Positions 54,325-60,860 of a stretch of 60,860 bases of DNA are shown here, piece after piece. The number at the start of each line of letters is the position of its first letter. Position 1 is the stretch's first letter. The stretch spans positions 1 to 60,860 of the forward strand of contig UQOX01000016.1 of NCBI GenBank assembly GCA_900542765.1, given 5' to 3'. The position numbers were made by a program, and so were the translations under genes. The notes below the pieces were generated by a model. It was not told the DNA's origin and made no database searches. It saw only the letters and a list, made by a program, of their open reading frames with translations. Source of the stretch: an uncultured Porphyromonadaceae bacterium (GTDB taxonomy: Bacteria > Bacteroidota > Bacteroidia > Bacteroidales > UBA11471).

Positions 54325-54771
54325 TTAGAGTTTTACTACGGTACCACCGAGAGCCGTGATGGCGGCTTCGGCGCTCTTCGAGAAAGCGTGGGCTTCCACT
54401 TCGAGTTTTACCGTAAGGGTTCCTTTTCCCAGAATTTTTACGAGTTGCTTGTTGGAGATGAATCCGGCTTCGATCAATGCGTCGATACCGACTTTTTCGA
54501 GTTTCTTGCTCTCGGCCAAAGCCTGAATCGTATCGAGATTGATGGCTTTGTACTCTACGCGATTGATATTTTTGAATCCGAATTTAGGCAAGCGACGTTG
54601 CAAAGGCATCTGACCACCTTCGAAACCGATTTTTTTCTTGTAACCCGATCTCGATTTGGCACCTTTATGACCTCTGGTAGAGGTTCCACCCAGTCCCGAA
54701 CCGGGACCACGACCGATTCTTTTTCTGGTCTTGGTCGAGCCTTCGGCGGGTTTTAAATTACTCAAGTTCAT
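54325..54771 (-). CDS. rplO: 50S ribosomal protein L15
   Basis: A 148-residue L15: MNLSNLKPAEGSTKTRKRIG, GSGLGGTSTRGHKGAKSRSG and FEGGQMPLQRRLPKFGF. A late large-subunit assembly protein. It follows rpmD by 28 bases. Confidence 0.98.
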   Translation of the reverse strand: MNLSNLKPAEGSTKTRKRIGRGPGSGLGGTSTRGHKGAKSRSGYKKKIGFEGGQMPLQRRLPKFGFKNINRVEYKAINLDTIQALAESKKLEKVGIDALIEAGFISNKQLVKILGKGTLTVKLEVEAHAFSKSAEAAITALGGTVVKL

Positions 54772-54799
54772 ATCGTTGTTCTTTTTATTCGTTATGAAA

Positions 54800-54976
54800 T
54801 TATTCTACTACCGTCACCAAGTGTCTTACTTTGGCAACCATCCCGAGTATTTGAGGAGTAGCTTGATGCTCTACTACTTGGCCGATTCTCTTCAAGCCCA
54901 GCGCATCAAGCGTTCTTTTTTGAACTGCGGGACATTTGATTCTGCTTTTTACCTGTTTGATTTTGATGGTTTCCAT
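54800..54976 (-). CDS. rpmD: 50S ribosomal protein L30
   Basis: A 58-residue protein, METIKIKQVKSRIKCPAVQK to MVAKVRHLVTVVE, with RTLDALGLKRIGQ as the L30 core. It lies between rpsE and rplO as in other bacteria, and is too short for most ORF lists. Unlike almost all other genes here it has a strong Shine-Dalgarno sequence. Confidence 0.97.
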   Translation of the reverse strand: METIKIKQVKSRIKCPAVQKRTLDALGLKRIGQVVEHQATPQILGMVAKVRHLVTVVE

Positions 54977-54984
54977 ATCGTTGT

Positions 54985-54989
54985 CCTCC
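54985..54989 (-). promoter_or_regulatory. Shine-Dalgarno sequence of rpmD
   Basis: The minus strand reads GGAGG, eight bases before the rpmD ATG, an ideal spacing. Most other starts in this operon have no such motif. Confidence 0.6.
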
Positions 54990-54994
54990 GTTCT

Positions 54995-55510
54995 TTATCC
55001 TTTGAATACTTTTTCGAGCGATACGCCACGGTTTTGAGCTACGGCATAAGCGTCGCGCAATTCACCCAAGGCAGCCATGGTGGCTTTTACCAGGTTGTGG
55101 GGGTTCGACGAGCCTTTCGATTTGGCCAACACGTCGGTGATACCTACACTTTCGAGCACGGCACGCATAGCACCACCGGCTTTCACACCGGTACCGTGAG
55201 ATGCGGGTTTGATATAAACCTGGGCACCGCCGAATTTGGCAACCTGGTCATGGGGAATCGTACCCTTGCGAACGGGAACCTTGATAAGGTTTTTCTTGGC
55301 AGCCTCAACACCTTTGGAGATAGCGGCGGTTACCTCACTGGCTTTGCCCAGGCCCCAACCCACGATGCCGTCTTCGTTTCCTACAACGACGATGGCCGAG
55401 AAGCTGAACGTGCGTCCACCTTTGGTAACTTTGGTTACACGATTGATTGCTACTAAGCGATCTTTCAATTCCAAGTCGTTTGTCGACTTTACTCTATTAT
55501 CTTTTGCCAT
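54995..55510 (-). CDS. rpsE: 30S ribosomal protein S5
   Basis: A 171-residue S5: [40 protein letters not shown] and [20 protein letters not shown]. It takes part in decoding fidelity. Five-base gap to rplR. Confidence 0.98.
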   Translation of the reverse strand: MAKDNRVKSTNDLELKDRLVAINRVTKVTKGGRTFSFSAIVVVGNEDGIVGWGLGKASEVTAAISKGVEAAKKNLIKVPVRKGTIPHDQVAKFGGAQVYIKPASHGTGVKAGGAMRAVLESVGITDVLAKSKGSSNPHNLVKATMAALGELRDAYAVAQNRGVSLEKVFKG

Positions 55511-55515
55511 GTTGT

Positions 55516-55857
55516 TTAAAATTTAAGACCTCCGTTACGGGCAGCATCGGCAAGTTCTTTGATACGGCCATGGTAGAGGTATCCGTTACGGTCGAATACG
55601 ACAGTTGAAATTCCAGCTTCTTGTGCTTTTTGGGCGATGAGTTGTCCCACTTTGGCGGCAATCTCCTTTTTGGGAGCTTTTTCCATACCGGCCGAAGAGG
55701 CGGCTGCCAGGGTTTTCCCGGCTGCGTCGTCGACCAACTGCACATAGATCTGTTTGTTGCTTCTGAACACGGTCATACGGGGGCATTGTGCCGTTCCCGA
55801 AATTTTACCGCGTATACGGGTTTTGATTTTAAGTCTTCTTTCTATTTTCGTTATCAT
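55516..55857 (-). CDS. rplR: 50S ribosomal protein L18
   Basis: A 113-residue L18 that binds 5S r[43 protein letters not shown] and [20 protein letters not shown]. Twenty-one bases after rplF. Confidence 0.98.
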   Translation of the reverse strand: MITKIERRLKIKTRIRGKISGTAQCPRMTVFRSNKQIYVQLVDDAAGKTLAAASSAGMEKAPKKEIAAKVGQLIAQKAQEAGISTVVFDRNGYLYHGRIKELADAARNGGLKF

Positions 55858-55878
55858 GATAATGGCGTTTTAACGGTT

Positions 55879-56433
55879 TTACTTGGCACCGGCCGATTTA
55901 CCCGACTTACGACGTACCACTTCACCCACAAAGCGAATACCTTTTCCTTTGTAAGGTTCGGGTTTACGGAACGTACGGATTTTAGCGCAAATCTGACCGA
56001 GAAGTTGTTTGTCGCACGATTCGAGAATAATCAAGGGGTTTTTGTTACGCTCCGATTTGGTCTCGACTTTTACCTCTTTGGGGAGACGCAGGTAGATTGC
56101 GTGCGAATAGCCGAGCATAAGGTTCAATACCTGACCGTTGCTCTCGGCACGATAACCGACGCCCACCAGTTCCAGTTCTTTTCTGTAACCGGCAGATACG
56201 CCTACTACCATATTGTGAATCAACGCGCGATAGAGACCGTGCAGCGAACGATGTTCCTTGTCGTCGCTGGGACGTACTACCGTGAGTTTTCCATCGGCTT
56301 GTTCCAAGGTGATGCCACCGGTGATTTCCTGCGAAAGTTCTCCTTTCGGGCCTTTTACCGTTACTTGGTTTCCGGCAACGGTTACGGTAACTCCGGCGGG
56401 TATATCAATGTGCAAATTTCCTATTCTTGACAT
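55879..56433 (-). CDS. rplF: 50S ribosomal protein L6
   Basis: A 184-residue L6 with its two similar domains: MSRIGNLHIDIPAGVTVTVA and the C-terminal EPYKGKGIRFVGEVVRRKSG. Its start is preceded by a strong GGAGGAGG ribosome-binding sequence, exceptional for this genome. Confidence 0.98.
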   Translation of the reverse strand: MSRIGNLHIDIPAGVTVTVAGNQVTVKGPKGELSQEITGGITLEQADGKLTVVRPSDDKEHRSLHGLYRALIHNMVVGVSAGYRKELELVGVGYRAESNGQVLNLMLGYSHAIYLRLPKEVKVETKSERNKNPLIILESCDKQLLGQICAKIRTFRKPEPYKGKGIRFVGEVVRRKSGKSAGAK

Positions 56434-56440
56434 AATACAG

Positions 56441-56448
56441 CCTCCTCC
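56441..56448 (-). promoter_or_regulatory. Shine-Dalgarno sequence of rplF
   Basis: The minus strand reads GGAGGAGG, with seven bases to the ATG of rplF. It is the strongest match to the 16S rRNA tail that I found in the window. Confidence 0.65.
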
Positions 56449-56452
56449 TTGG

Positions 56453-56848
56453 TTAGTAGATATAACATATTACTTCGCCACCAATCATTTGCTCGCGGGC
56501 TTCCTTGTCGGTCATCACACCTTTCGAGGTGGAGAGGATCGCAATACCCAGACCGTTCAGCACACGCGGCATGTCTTTGTAGCCGGTATATTGGCGCAAA
56601 CCGGGGGTGGAGACTCTGATCAGCTTTTTAATAGCGTTCACTTTGTTCACGGGGTCATACTTCAAGGCGATTTTGATCGTTCCCTGAGGACCGTCTTCTA
56701 CAAACTTGTAGTTCAAGATGTAGCCTTTGTCAAAAAGGATTTTTGTAATCTCTTTTTTCAAGTTTGAGGCAGGCACCTCTACCACTCTGTGCTGAGCTTT
56801 GATGGCGTTTCTCAATCTTGTGAGATAATCTGCAATGGGATCTGTCAT
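56453..56848 (-). CDS. rpsH: 30S ribosomal protein S8
   Basis: A 131-residue S8: MTDPIADYLTRLRNAIKAQH and the conserved end GLGIAILSTSKGVMTDKEAR. In E. coli S8 also represses the spc operon. Preceded by a 67-base gap after rpsN, which shows no clear hairpin. Confidence 0.98.
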   Translation of the reverse strand: MTDPIADYLTRLRNAIKAQHRVVEVPASNLKKEITKILFDKGYILNYKFVEDGPQGTIKIALKYDPVNKVNAIKKLIRVSTPGLRQYTGYKDMPRVLNGLGIAILSTSKGVMTDKEAREQMIGGEVICYIY

Positions 56849-56915
56849 TTTGTTTTTTGTTTAAATTGATCCGGTCTTCCGGACAATATTTAACACTCTG
56901 TTGTTTTTCCTTCGT

Positions 56916-57185
56916 TTACCAGCTGGCTTTTTTTACGCCGGGGATAAGTCCTGCCGATGCCATTTCACGGAATTGGATACGCGAAATGCCGAATTGACGG
57001 ATATATCCTTTGGGACGACCGGTAAGGCTGCAACGGTTGTGCAGACGCACGGGCGAAGCGTTTTTGGGAAGTGATTGCAAAGCCTCATAATTGCCTTCGG
57101 CTTTGAGCTGAGCGCGTTTGGCTGCGTACTTGGCTACGAGTTTGGCGCGTTTCACTTCGCGGGCTTTCATCGATTCTTTTGCCAT
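56916..57185 (-). CDS. rpsN: 30S ribosomal protein S14, zinc-free form
   Basis: An 89-residue S14 of the short bacterial type without zinc: [20 protein letters not shown] has a single cysteine and no CxxC pairs. It ends GVKKASW as usual. Three bases after rplE. Confidence 0.98.
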   Translation of the reverse strand: MAKESMKAREVKRAKLVAKYAAKRAQLKAEGNYEALQSLPKNASPVRLHNRCSLTGRPKGYIRQFGISRIQFREMASAGLIPGVKKASW

Positions 57186-57188
57186 ATC

Positions 57189-57746
57189 TTAGTTCTTTTT
57201 TGCGTTTTTGAAAGGAAGACCAAATTCCCGGAGGAGTGCATATCCTTCTTCGTCGGTCTGGGCCGAGGTCACAAAGGTAATATTCATTCCCAAAAGTTTG
57301 GTAATCGTGTCGATATTTATTTCGGGGAAAATGATTTGTTCCTGAATACCGAGGGTATAATTACCTCTTCCGTCGAACTTGCTTTCGATGCCTTTGAAGT
57401 CGCGGATACGGGGCAGAGCCACACGAATGAGACGTTCGAGGAACTCATACATTCTCTCACGACGCAGGGTGACCATCACACCGATGGGCATTTTCTTACG
57501 CAGCTTGAAGTTCGAAATATCTTTGCGGGAAAGGGTGGCAATGGCTTTTTGGCCGGTGATGGCGGTAAGCTCACTGATAGCAGTCTCGATAATCTTCTTA
57601 TCGGCGACAGCCTGGCCGAGTCCTTGGTTGATGACGATTTTTTTCAATACAGGAACCTGCATTACGGTCGTGTAATTGAACTCTTTCATCAATGCAGGAA
57701 CGATTCTTTCTTTATAATCGTTTTTAAGGGTTGCGGTAGTTGTCAT
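57189..57746 (-). CDS. rplE: 50S ribosomal protein L5
   Basis: A 185-residue L5 that binds 5S rRNA and contacts P-site t[43 protein letters not shown] and [20 protein letters not shown]. Its start overlaps the rplX stop by one base, a sign of translational coupling. Confidence 0.98.
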   Translation of the reverse strand: MTTTATLKNDYKERIVPALMKEFNYTTVMQVPVLKKIVINQGLGQAVADKKIIETAISELTAITGQKAIATLSRKDISNFKLRKKMPIGVMVTLRRERMYEFLERLIRVALPRIRDFKGIESKFDGRGNYTLGIQEQIIFPEINIDTITKLLGMNITFVTSAQTDEEGYALLREFGLPFKNAKKN

Positions 57747-58066
57747 TACTTAATCTCCTCTCCTGATTTTTTAGAATAACGTACTTTCTTTCCTGCTTCG
57801 TTGAGACGATGACCGATGCGAGTGGGCTGGTTGCTCTTGGGATCGAGCAGGTTCAGATTCGAAACATGTACAGGGGCCTCCATCGTGATGATACCGCCCT
57901 GGGGATGTTTGGCATTGGGTTTGGTATGCTTCGACACCATATTGATACCTTCTACCACGGCACGCTGCTCTTTGACAAGAACGCGCAGCACGCGACCGGT
58001 TTTGCCTTTGTCTTCACCGGCATTTACATATACGGTATCACCCTTTTTAATGTGTAACTTACTCAT
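57746..58066 (-). CDS. rplX: 50S ribosomal protein L24
   Basis: A 106-residue L24 with the KOW motif near the N terminus ([20 protein letters not shown] then GKTGRVLRV) and [20 protein letters not shown]. It starts large-subunit assembly. One-base overlap with rplE. Confidence 0.98.
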   Translation of the reverse strand: MSKLHIKKGDTVYVNAGEDKGKTGRVLRVLVKEQRAVVEGINMVSKHTKPNAKHPQGGIITMEAPVHVSNLNLLDPKSNQPTRIGHRLNEAGKKVRYSKKSGEEIK

Positions 58067-58086
58067 TAATGTTCTTTTTTACTGTT

Positions 58087-58452
58087 TTAAAGTACTTCGG
58101 GGGCCAACGAAACGATTTTCATGTTGGTGGCACGCAATTCACGGGCTACCGGGCCGAAGATACGGCTACCTCTCATTTCACCGGCACCGTTCAACAACAC
58201 ACAGGCGTTGTCGTCGAAACGGATATAGGAACCGTCGGCACGACGAATCTCTTTGGTGGTGCGCACAACAACGGCTTTGGATACGGCACCTTTTTTCAGG
58301 TCGCTCGAAGGAATGACGCTTTTAACGGCAACTACGATGATGTCGCCTACCGACGCATAACGACGACCGGTACCGCCTAATACGCGGATACAAAGGGCTT
58401 CCTTGGCACCGCTATTGTCTGCGACTGTAAGTCGGGTTTCTTGCTGTATCAT
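58087..58452 (-). CDS. rplN: 50S ribosomal protein L14
   Basis: A 121-residue L14: [40 protein letters not shown] and [20 protein letters not shown]. It forms a bridge to the small subunit. Two-base gap to rpsQ. Confidence 0.98.
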   Translation of the reverse strand: MIQQETRLTVADNSGAKEALCIRVLGGTGRRYASVGDIIVVAVKSVIPSSDLKKGAVSKAVVVRTTKEIRRADGSYIRFDDNACVLLNGAGEMRGSRIFGPVARELRATNMKIVSLAPEVL

Positions 58453-58453
58453 A

Positions 58454-58711
58454 TTATTTTACTCTTTCGATGATTTCTACTAATCTCCATCTTTTCAGTT
58501 TGCTCAGCGGACGGGTTTCTCTCAGGCGGACGGTATCGCCGATGTTACACTCGTTTTTTTCGTCATGAGCATGGTACTTCTTCGTCTTGTTGACGAATTT
58601 ACCATAGATAGGGTGTTTCTCTTTCCATTTCACAGCCACCGTGATGGTTTTGTCCATCTTGTTGCTGGTAACCACACCTATTCTTTCTTTTCTAAGGCTT
58701 TTTGTTTCCAT
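58454..58711 (-). CDS. rpsQ: 30S ribosomal protein S17
   Basis: An 85-residue S17: [20 protein letters not shown] and [20 protein letters not shown]. The only upstream in-frame alternative is a GTG two codons earlier; ATG 58711 is preferred. Fifteen bases after rpmC. Confidence 0.97.
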   Translation of the reverse strand: METKSLRKERIGVVTSNKMDKTITVAVKWKEKHPIYGKFVNKTKKYHAHDEKNECNIGDTVRLRETRPLSKLKRWRLVEIIERVK

Positions 58712-58725
58712 GAGCACGAGTTCGA

Positions 58726-58923
58726 TTATTTGTTATTGAGTTCTCTTTGGCGCACCTCGCCTTTCATACGCGCGATTGTCCTGCGAAGAGCTTTTATTTG
58801 CGCAGGATTATCCAAGGGAGTAATGCTGTGATTGATTTCCATACGGTTCAAAGCAACAGACTCGGCCTCGATTCTCTCGAGCAATTCTTTGGTGCTCAGT
58901 TCTTTTATTTCTGCAGTTTTCAT
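58726..58923 (-). CDS. rpmC: 50S ribosomal protein L29
   Basis: A 65-residue helical protein, [20 protein letters not shown] and [20 protein letters not shown]. It sits at the peptide exit and helps recruit SRP and trigger factor. Six bases after rplP. Confidence 0.97.
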   Translation of the reverse strand: MKTAEIKELSTKELLERIEAESVALNRMEINHSITPLDNPAQIKALRRTIARMKGEVRQRELNNK

Positions 58924-58929
58924 ACTTTA

Positions 58930-59361
58930 TCACGCATTTTGATTAGCATCATAGTCGTGTCTCACGACAAATTTGGTCGTCACGGGAAGTTTTTGGGCGG
59001 CCAGGCGAAGAGCTTCCTTGGCGATTTCGTAAGGTACACCTTCTACTTCGAGAATGATTCTTCCCGGGGTTACGGGGGCTACGAATCCTTCGGGAGAACC
59101 TTTACCTTTACCCATACGTACTTCGGCAGGTTTCTTGGTGATGGGTTTATCCGGGAATATTCTGATCCAGATTTGACCCTGACGTTGCATATAATGGGTA
59201 ACGGCGATACGAGCTGCTTCGATCTGACGACCGGTTATCCATTTCGACTGCAAACTTTTTATACCAAAGGAACCGAAGGCCAATTGATTGCCTCGTCCTG
59301 CGAGACCTTTCATACGACCTTTTTGTTGTCTTCTGAATTTCGTCTTCTTCGGTTGTAACAT
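58930..59361 (-). CDS. rplP: 50S ribosomal protein L16
   Basis: A 143-residue L16: [40 protein letters not shown] and [20 protein letters not shown]. It helps position tRNA and completes the large subunit. Nineteen bases after rpsC. Confidence 0.98.
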   Translation of the reverse strand: MLQPKKTKFRRQQKGRMKGLAGRGNQLAFGSFGIKSLQSKWITGRQIEAARIAVTHYMQRQGQIWIRIFPDKPITKKPAEVRMGKGKGSPEGFVAPVTPGRIILEVEGVPYEIAKEALRLAAQKLPVTTKFVVRHDYDANQNA

Positions 59362-59380
59362 TTTCTGTCAGTTCAATTCG

Positions 59381-60109
59381 TTAACGATTCGGTTTTGCTT
59401 TTTTGAAGCCTTTCTTTCCGCCGGCTTCACGATTACCGCGTGCCTCCTTGGGGCTTGCCGTAAATTGAGGAGCGAGGTCCTTTTTACCGTAGATTTCGCC
59501 ACGGCAAATCCAAACCTTGATACCGATAAGACCTACTTTGGTGAGAGCCTCTACCAAAGCGTAGTCGATGTCGGCACGGAGGGTGTGCAACGGGGTACGG
59601 CCCTCTTTGTACATCTCCGAACGAGCCATTTCGGCACCGTTGAGACGACCCGAAACCTGCACCTTGATGCCTTCGGCTCCGGCGCGCATCGTCGAAGCGA
59701 TAGCCGTCTTCACGGCACGACGGTAAGCCATTTTGCCTTCGATCTGGCGAGCGATGTTGGTGGCAACGATGGTGGCGTCTAGTTCGGGACGTTTTACCTC
59801 GAAAATATTGATTTGCACATCTTTGTCGGTGATTTTCTTCAACTCTTCTTTGAGTTTGTCGACCTCTTGGCCACCTTTACCGATGATGAGTCCCGGACGG
59901 GCCGTACATACGGTGATGGTGATGAGTTTGAGGGTACGCTCAATCACGATACGCGATACGCTTGCTTTTGCAAGACGGGCATTGAGGTACTTACGGAGTT
60001 TGCTGTCTTCGAGCAGTCTTTCGCCGTATTTTCTTCCTCCATACCAATTGGAATCCCATCCACGGATAATTCCCAAGCGGTTACTTACTGGATTTACTTT
60101 CTGTCCCAT
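59381..60109 (-). CDS. rpsC: 30S ribosomal protein S3
   Basis: A 242-residue S3: [20 protein letters not shown], a KH domain with [20 protein letters not shown], and [20 protein letters not shown] near the end. A basic C-terminal tail of about 20 residues exceeds the E. coli protein. Five bases after rplV. Confidence 0.98.
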   Translation of the reverse strand: MGQKVNPVSNRLGIIRGWDSNWYGGRKYGERLLEDSKLRKYLNARLAKASVSRIVIERTLKLITITVCTARPGLIIGKGGQEVDKLKEELKKITDKDVQINIFEVKRPELDATIVATNIARQIEGKMAYRRAVKTAIASTMRAGAEGIKVQVSGRLNGAEMARSEMYKEGRTPLHTLRADIDYALVEALTKVGLIGIKVWICRGEIYGKKDLAPQFTASPKEARGNREAGGKKGFKKAKPNR

Positions 60110-60114
60110 CCGGC

Positions 60115-60531
60115 TTAATTTTGATTTTCGGGTTTATTACTACTTATGGTATCTACAAACAACGTAACGTGGTTGGAACGTTTACGTATTCTATATCCGC
60201 GTCCTTGGGGAGCGGGACGAAGGCGTTTGAGCATGGCTGCCGAGTTGACATAAATCTCGGAGATGTAAAGCTCACCGCTTTCGGCTTTGCGTTCGTTTTT
60301 CTGTTCCCAGTTGGCAATGGCCGAACGCAACAGTTTTTCCAGTCTGGCAGAAGCTTCCTTGTTTGAAAACTTCAATACGCCAAGCGCTTTGAATGCTTCC
60401 ATTCCGCGTACCATATCGGCCACCAAACGCATTTTGCGAGGCGAGGTAGGCACGTTGTTGAGCTTGGCGAAGTATTTCGTTTTCAGGGCTTCTTTTCTTT
60501 TATCGGCTGATATTTTTTTTCTTGCACCCAT
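60115..60531 (-). CDS. rplV: 50S ribosomal protein L22
   Basis: A 138-residue L22, whose long hairpin lines the exit tunnel: [20 protein letters not shown] and [20 protein letters not shown]. Position 60531 is the ATG of [13 protein letters not shown]. Preceded by a 51-base gap after rpsS. Confidence 0.98.
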   Translation of the reverse strand: MGARKKISADKRKEALKTKYFAKLNNVPTSPRKMRLVADMVRGMEAFKALGVLKFSNKEASARLEKLLRSAIANWEQKNERKAESGELYISEIYVNSAAMLKRLRPAPQGRGYRIRKRSNHVTLFVDTISSNKPENQN

Positions 60532-60582
60532 TGTGTTTAATTCTTTTTTTATTTGAAATTCTCAAATTCCCGATAGCCCTTT

Positions 60583-60852
60583 TTATTTCTTCTTGTTGCC
60601 GGAGTGCCCACGGAAGATACGGGTGGGAGCGAATTCGCCCAGCTTGTGTCCTACCATGTTTTCGGTAACATATACGGGAATAAATTTATTACCATTGTGT
60701 ACGGCAAAAGTGTGGCCTACGAAATCGGGAGAGATCATCGAGGCTCTCGACCATGTTTTGATGACGGATTTTTTGCCCGACTCGGTCATGGCCGAAACTT
60801 TCTTTTCCAGCTTCACACTGATATATGGGCCTTTTTTTAATGAACGACTCAT
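60583..60852 (-). CDS. rpsS: 30S ribosomal protein S19
   Basis: An 89-residue S19: [40 protein letters not shown] and [20 protein letters not shown]. The gene is complete; the operon clearly continues upstream beyond the window, where rplB would be expected. Confidence 0.98.
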   Translation of the reverse strand: MSRSLKKGPYISVKLEKKVSAMTESGKKSVIKTWSRASMISPDFVGHTFAVHNGNKFIPVYVTENMVGHKLGEFAPTRIFRGHSGNKKK

Positions 60853-60860
60853 GTTGTTGT

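Overview
The window comes from a member of the order Bacteroidales with fairly GC-rich codon usage. The evidence is a type IX secretion apparatus (PorU, PorV, PorT) with cargo carrying the matching C-terminal sorting domain, a SusC/SusD pair, a fused MurF-alanine racemase, a GSCFA protein, DUF-type Bacteroidetes metalloproteases, TAnnTTTG-type -7 promoter elements in front of tRNAs and genes, and an almost complete lack of Shine-Dalgarno sequences. A member of the Barnesiellaceae or a neighbouring family is plausible, but that placement is a guess. I see no phage, transposase, integron or CRISPR array.

Layout. 1-12 kb: a partial tRNA-Val, purB, convergent alaS, a membrane-anchored M23 peptidase with a MerR regulator, a VanZ-like protein, an NSS-family sodium symporter, and a run folP-cdaA-glycosyltransferase-GtrA. 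12-19.3 kb (minus strand): rex, a fumarylacetoacetate-hydrolase-family enzyme, porU, porV, ispF and a secreted unknown. 19.4-24.5 kb: a SUI1 factor and an AddA-type helicase-nuclease, tRNA-fMet, porT, and a small 2[4Fe-4S] ferredoxin too short for most ORF callers. 24.6-37.3 kb: the accessory heart of the window. It holds a leucine-rich-repeat protein with a T9SS sorting domain, then an operon of zinc metalloprotease, SusC/RagA, SusD/RagB and a short T9SS-sorted protein, then a multidomain M6 metalloprotease with a sorting domain. 37.4-48.5 kb: tRNA-Leu; the minus-strand operon glyS-lemA-FKBP-GSCFA-murF/alr; and the plus-strand operon topoisomerase IV A-DUF3316-like-S41 peptidase. 48.7-60.9 kb: the continuous S10/spc/alpha ribosomal protein operon on the minus strand, rpsS to rplQ, including secY, map, infA and rpoA.

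How the parts fit. PorT and the PorU/PorV shuttle-sortase pair export and anchor proteins bearing the C-terminal sorting domain, and three such cargoes lie in the same window. Two of them flank or belong to a protease plus SusC/SusD locus that contains no carbohydrate-active enzyme. The most economical reading is a surface proteolysis and peptide-import locus resembling RagAB of Porphyromonas, with one component delivered by T9SS. The gene after susD has an internal stretch whose codon usage differs sharply from its own flanks, suggesting exchange of its exposed part. No stretch longer than 300 bases lacks a gene; the largest gaps (48534-48761, 24143-24326, 1563-1742) hold terminators, promoters or nothing I recognise.
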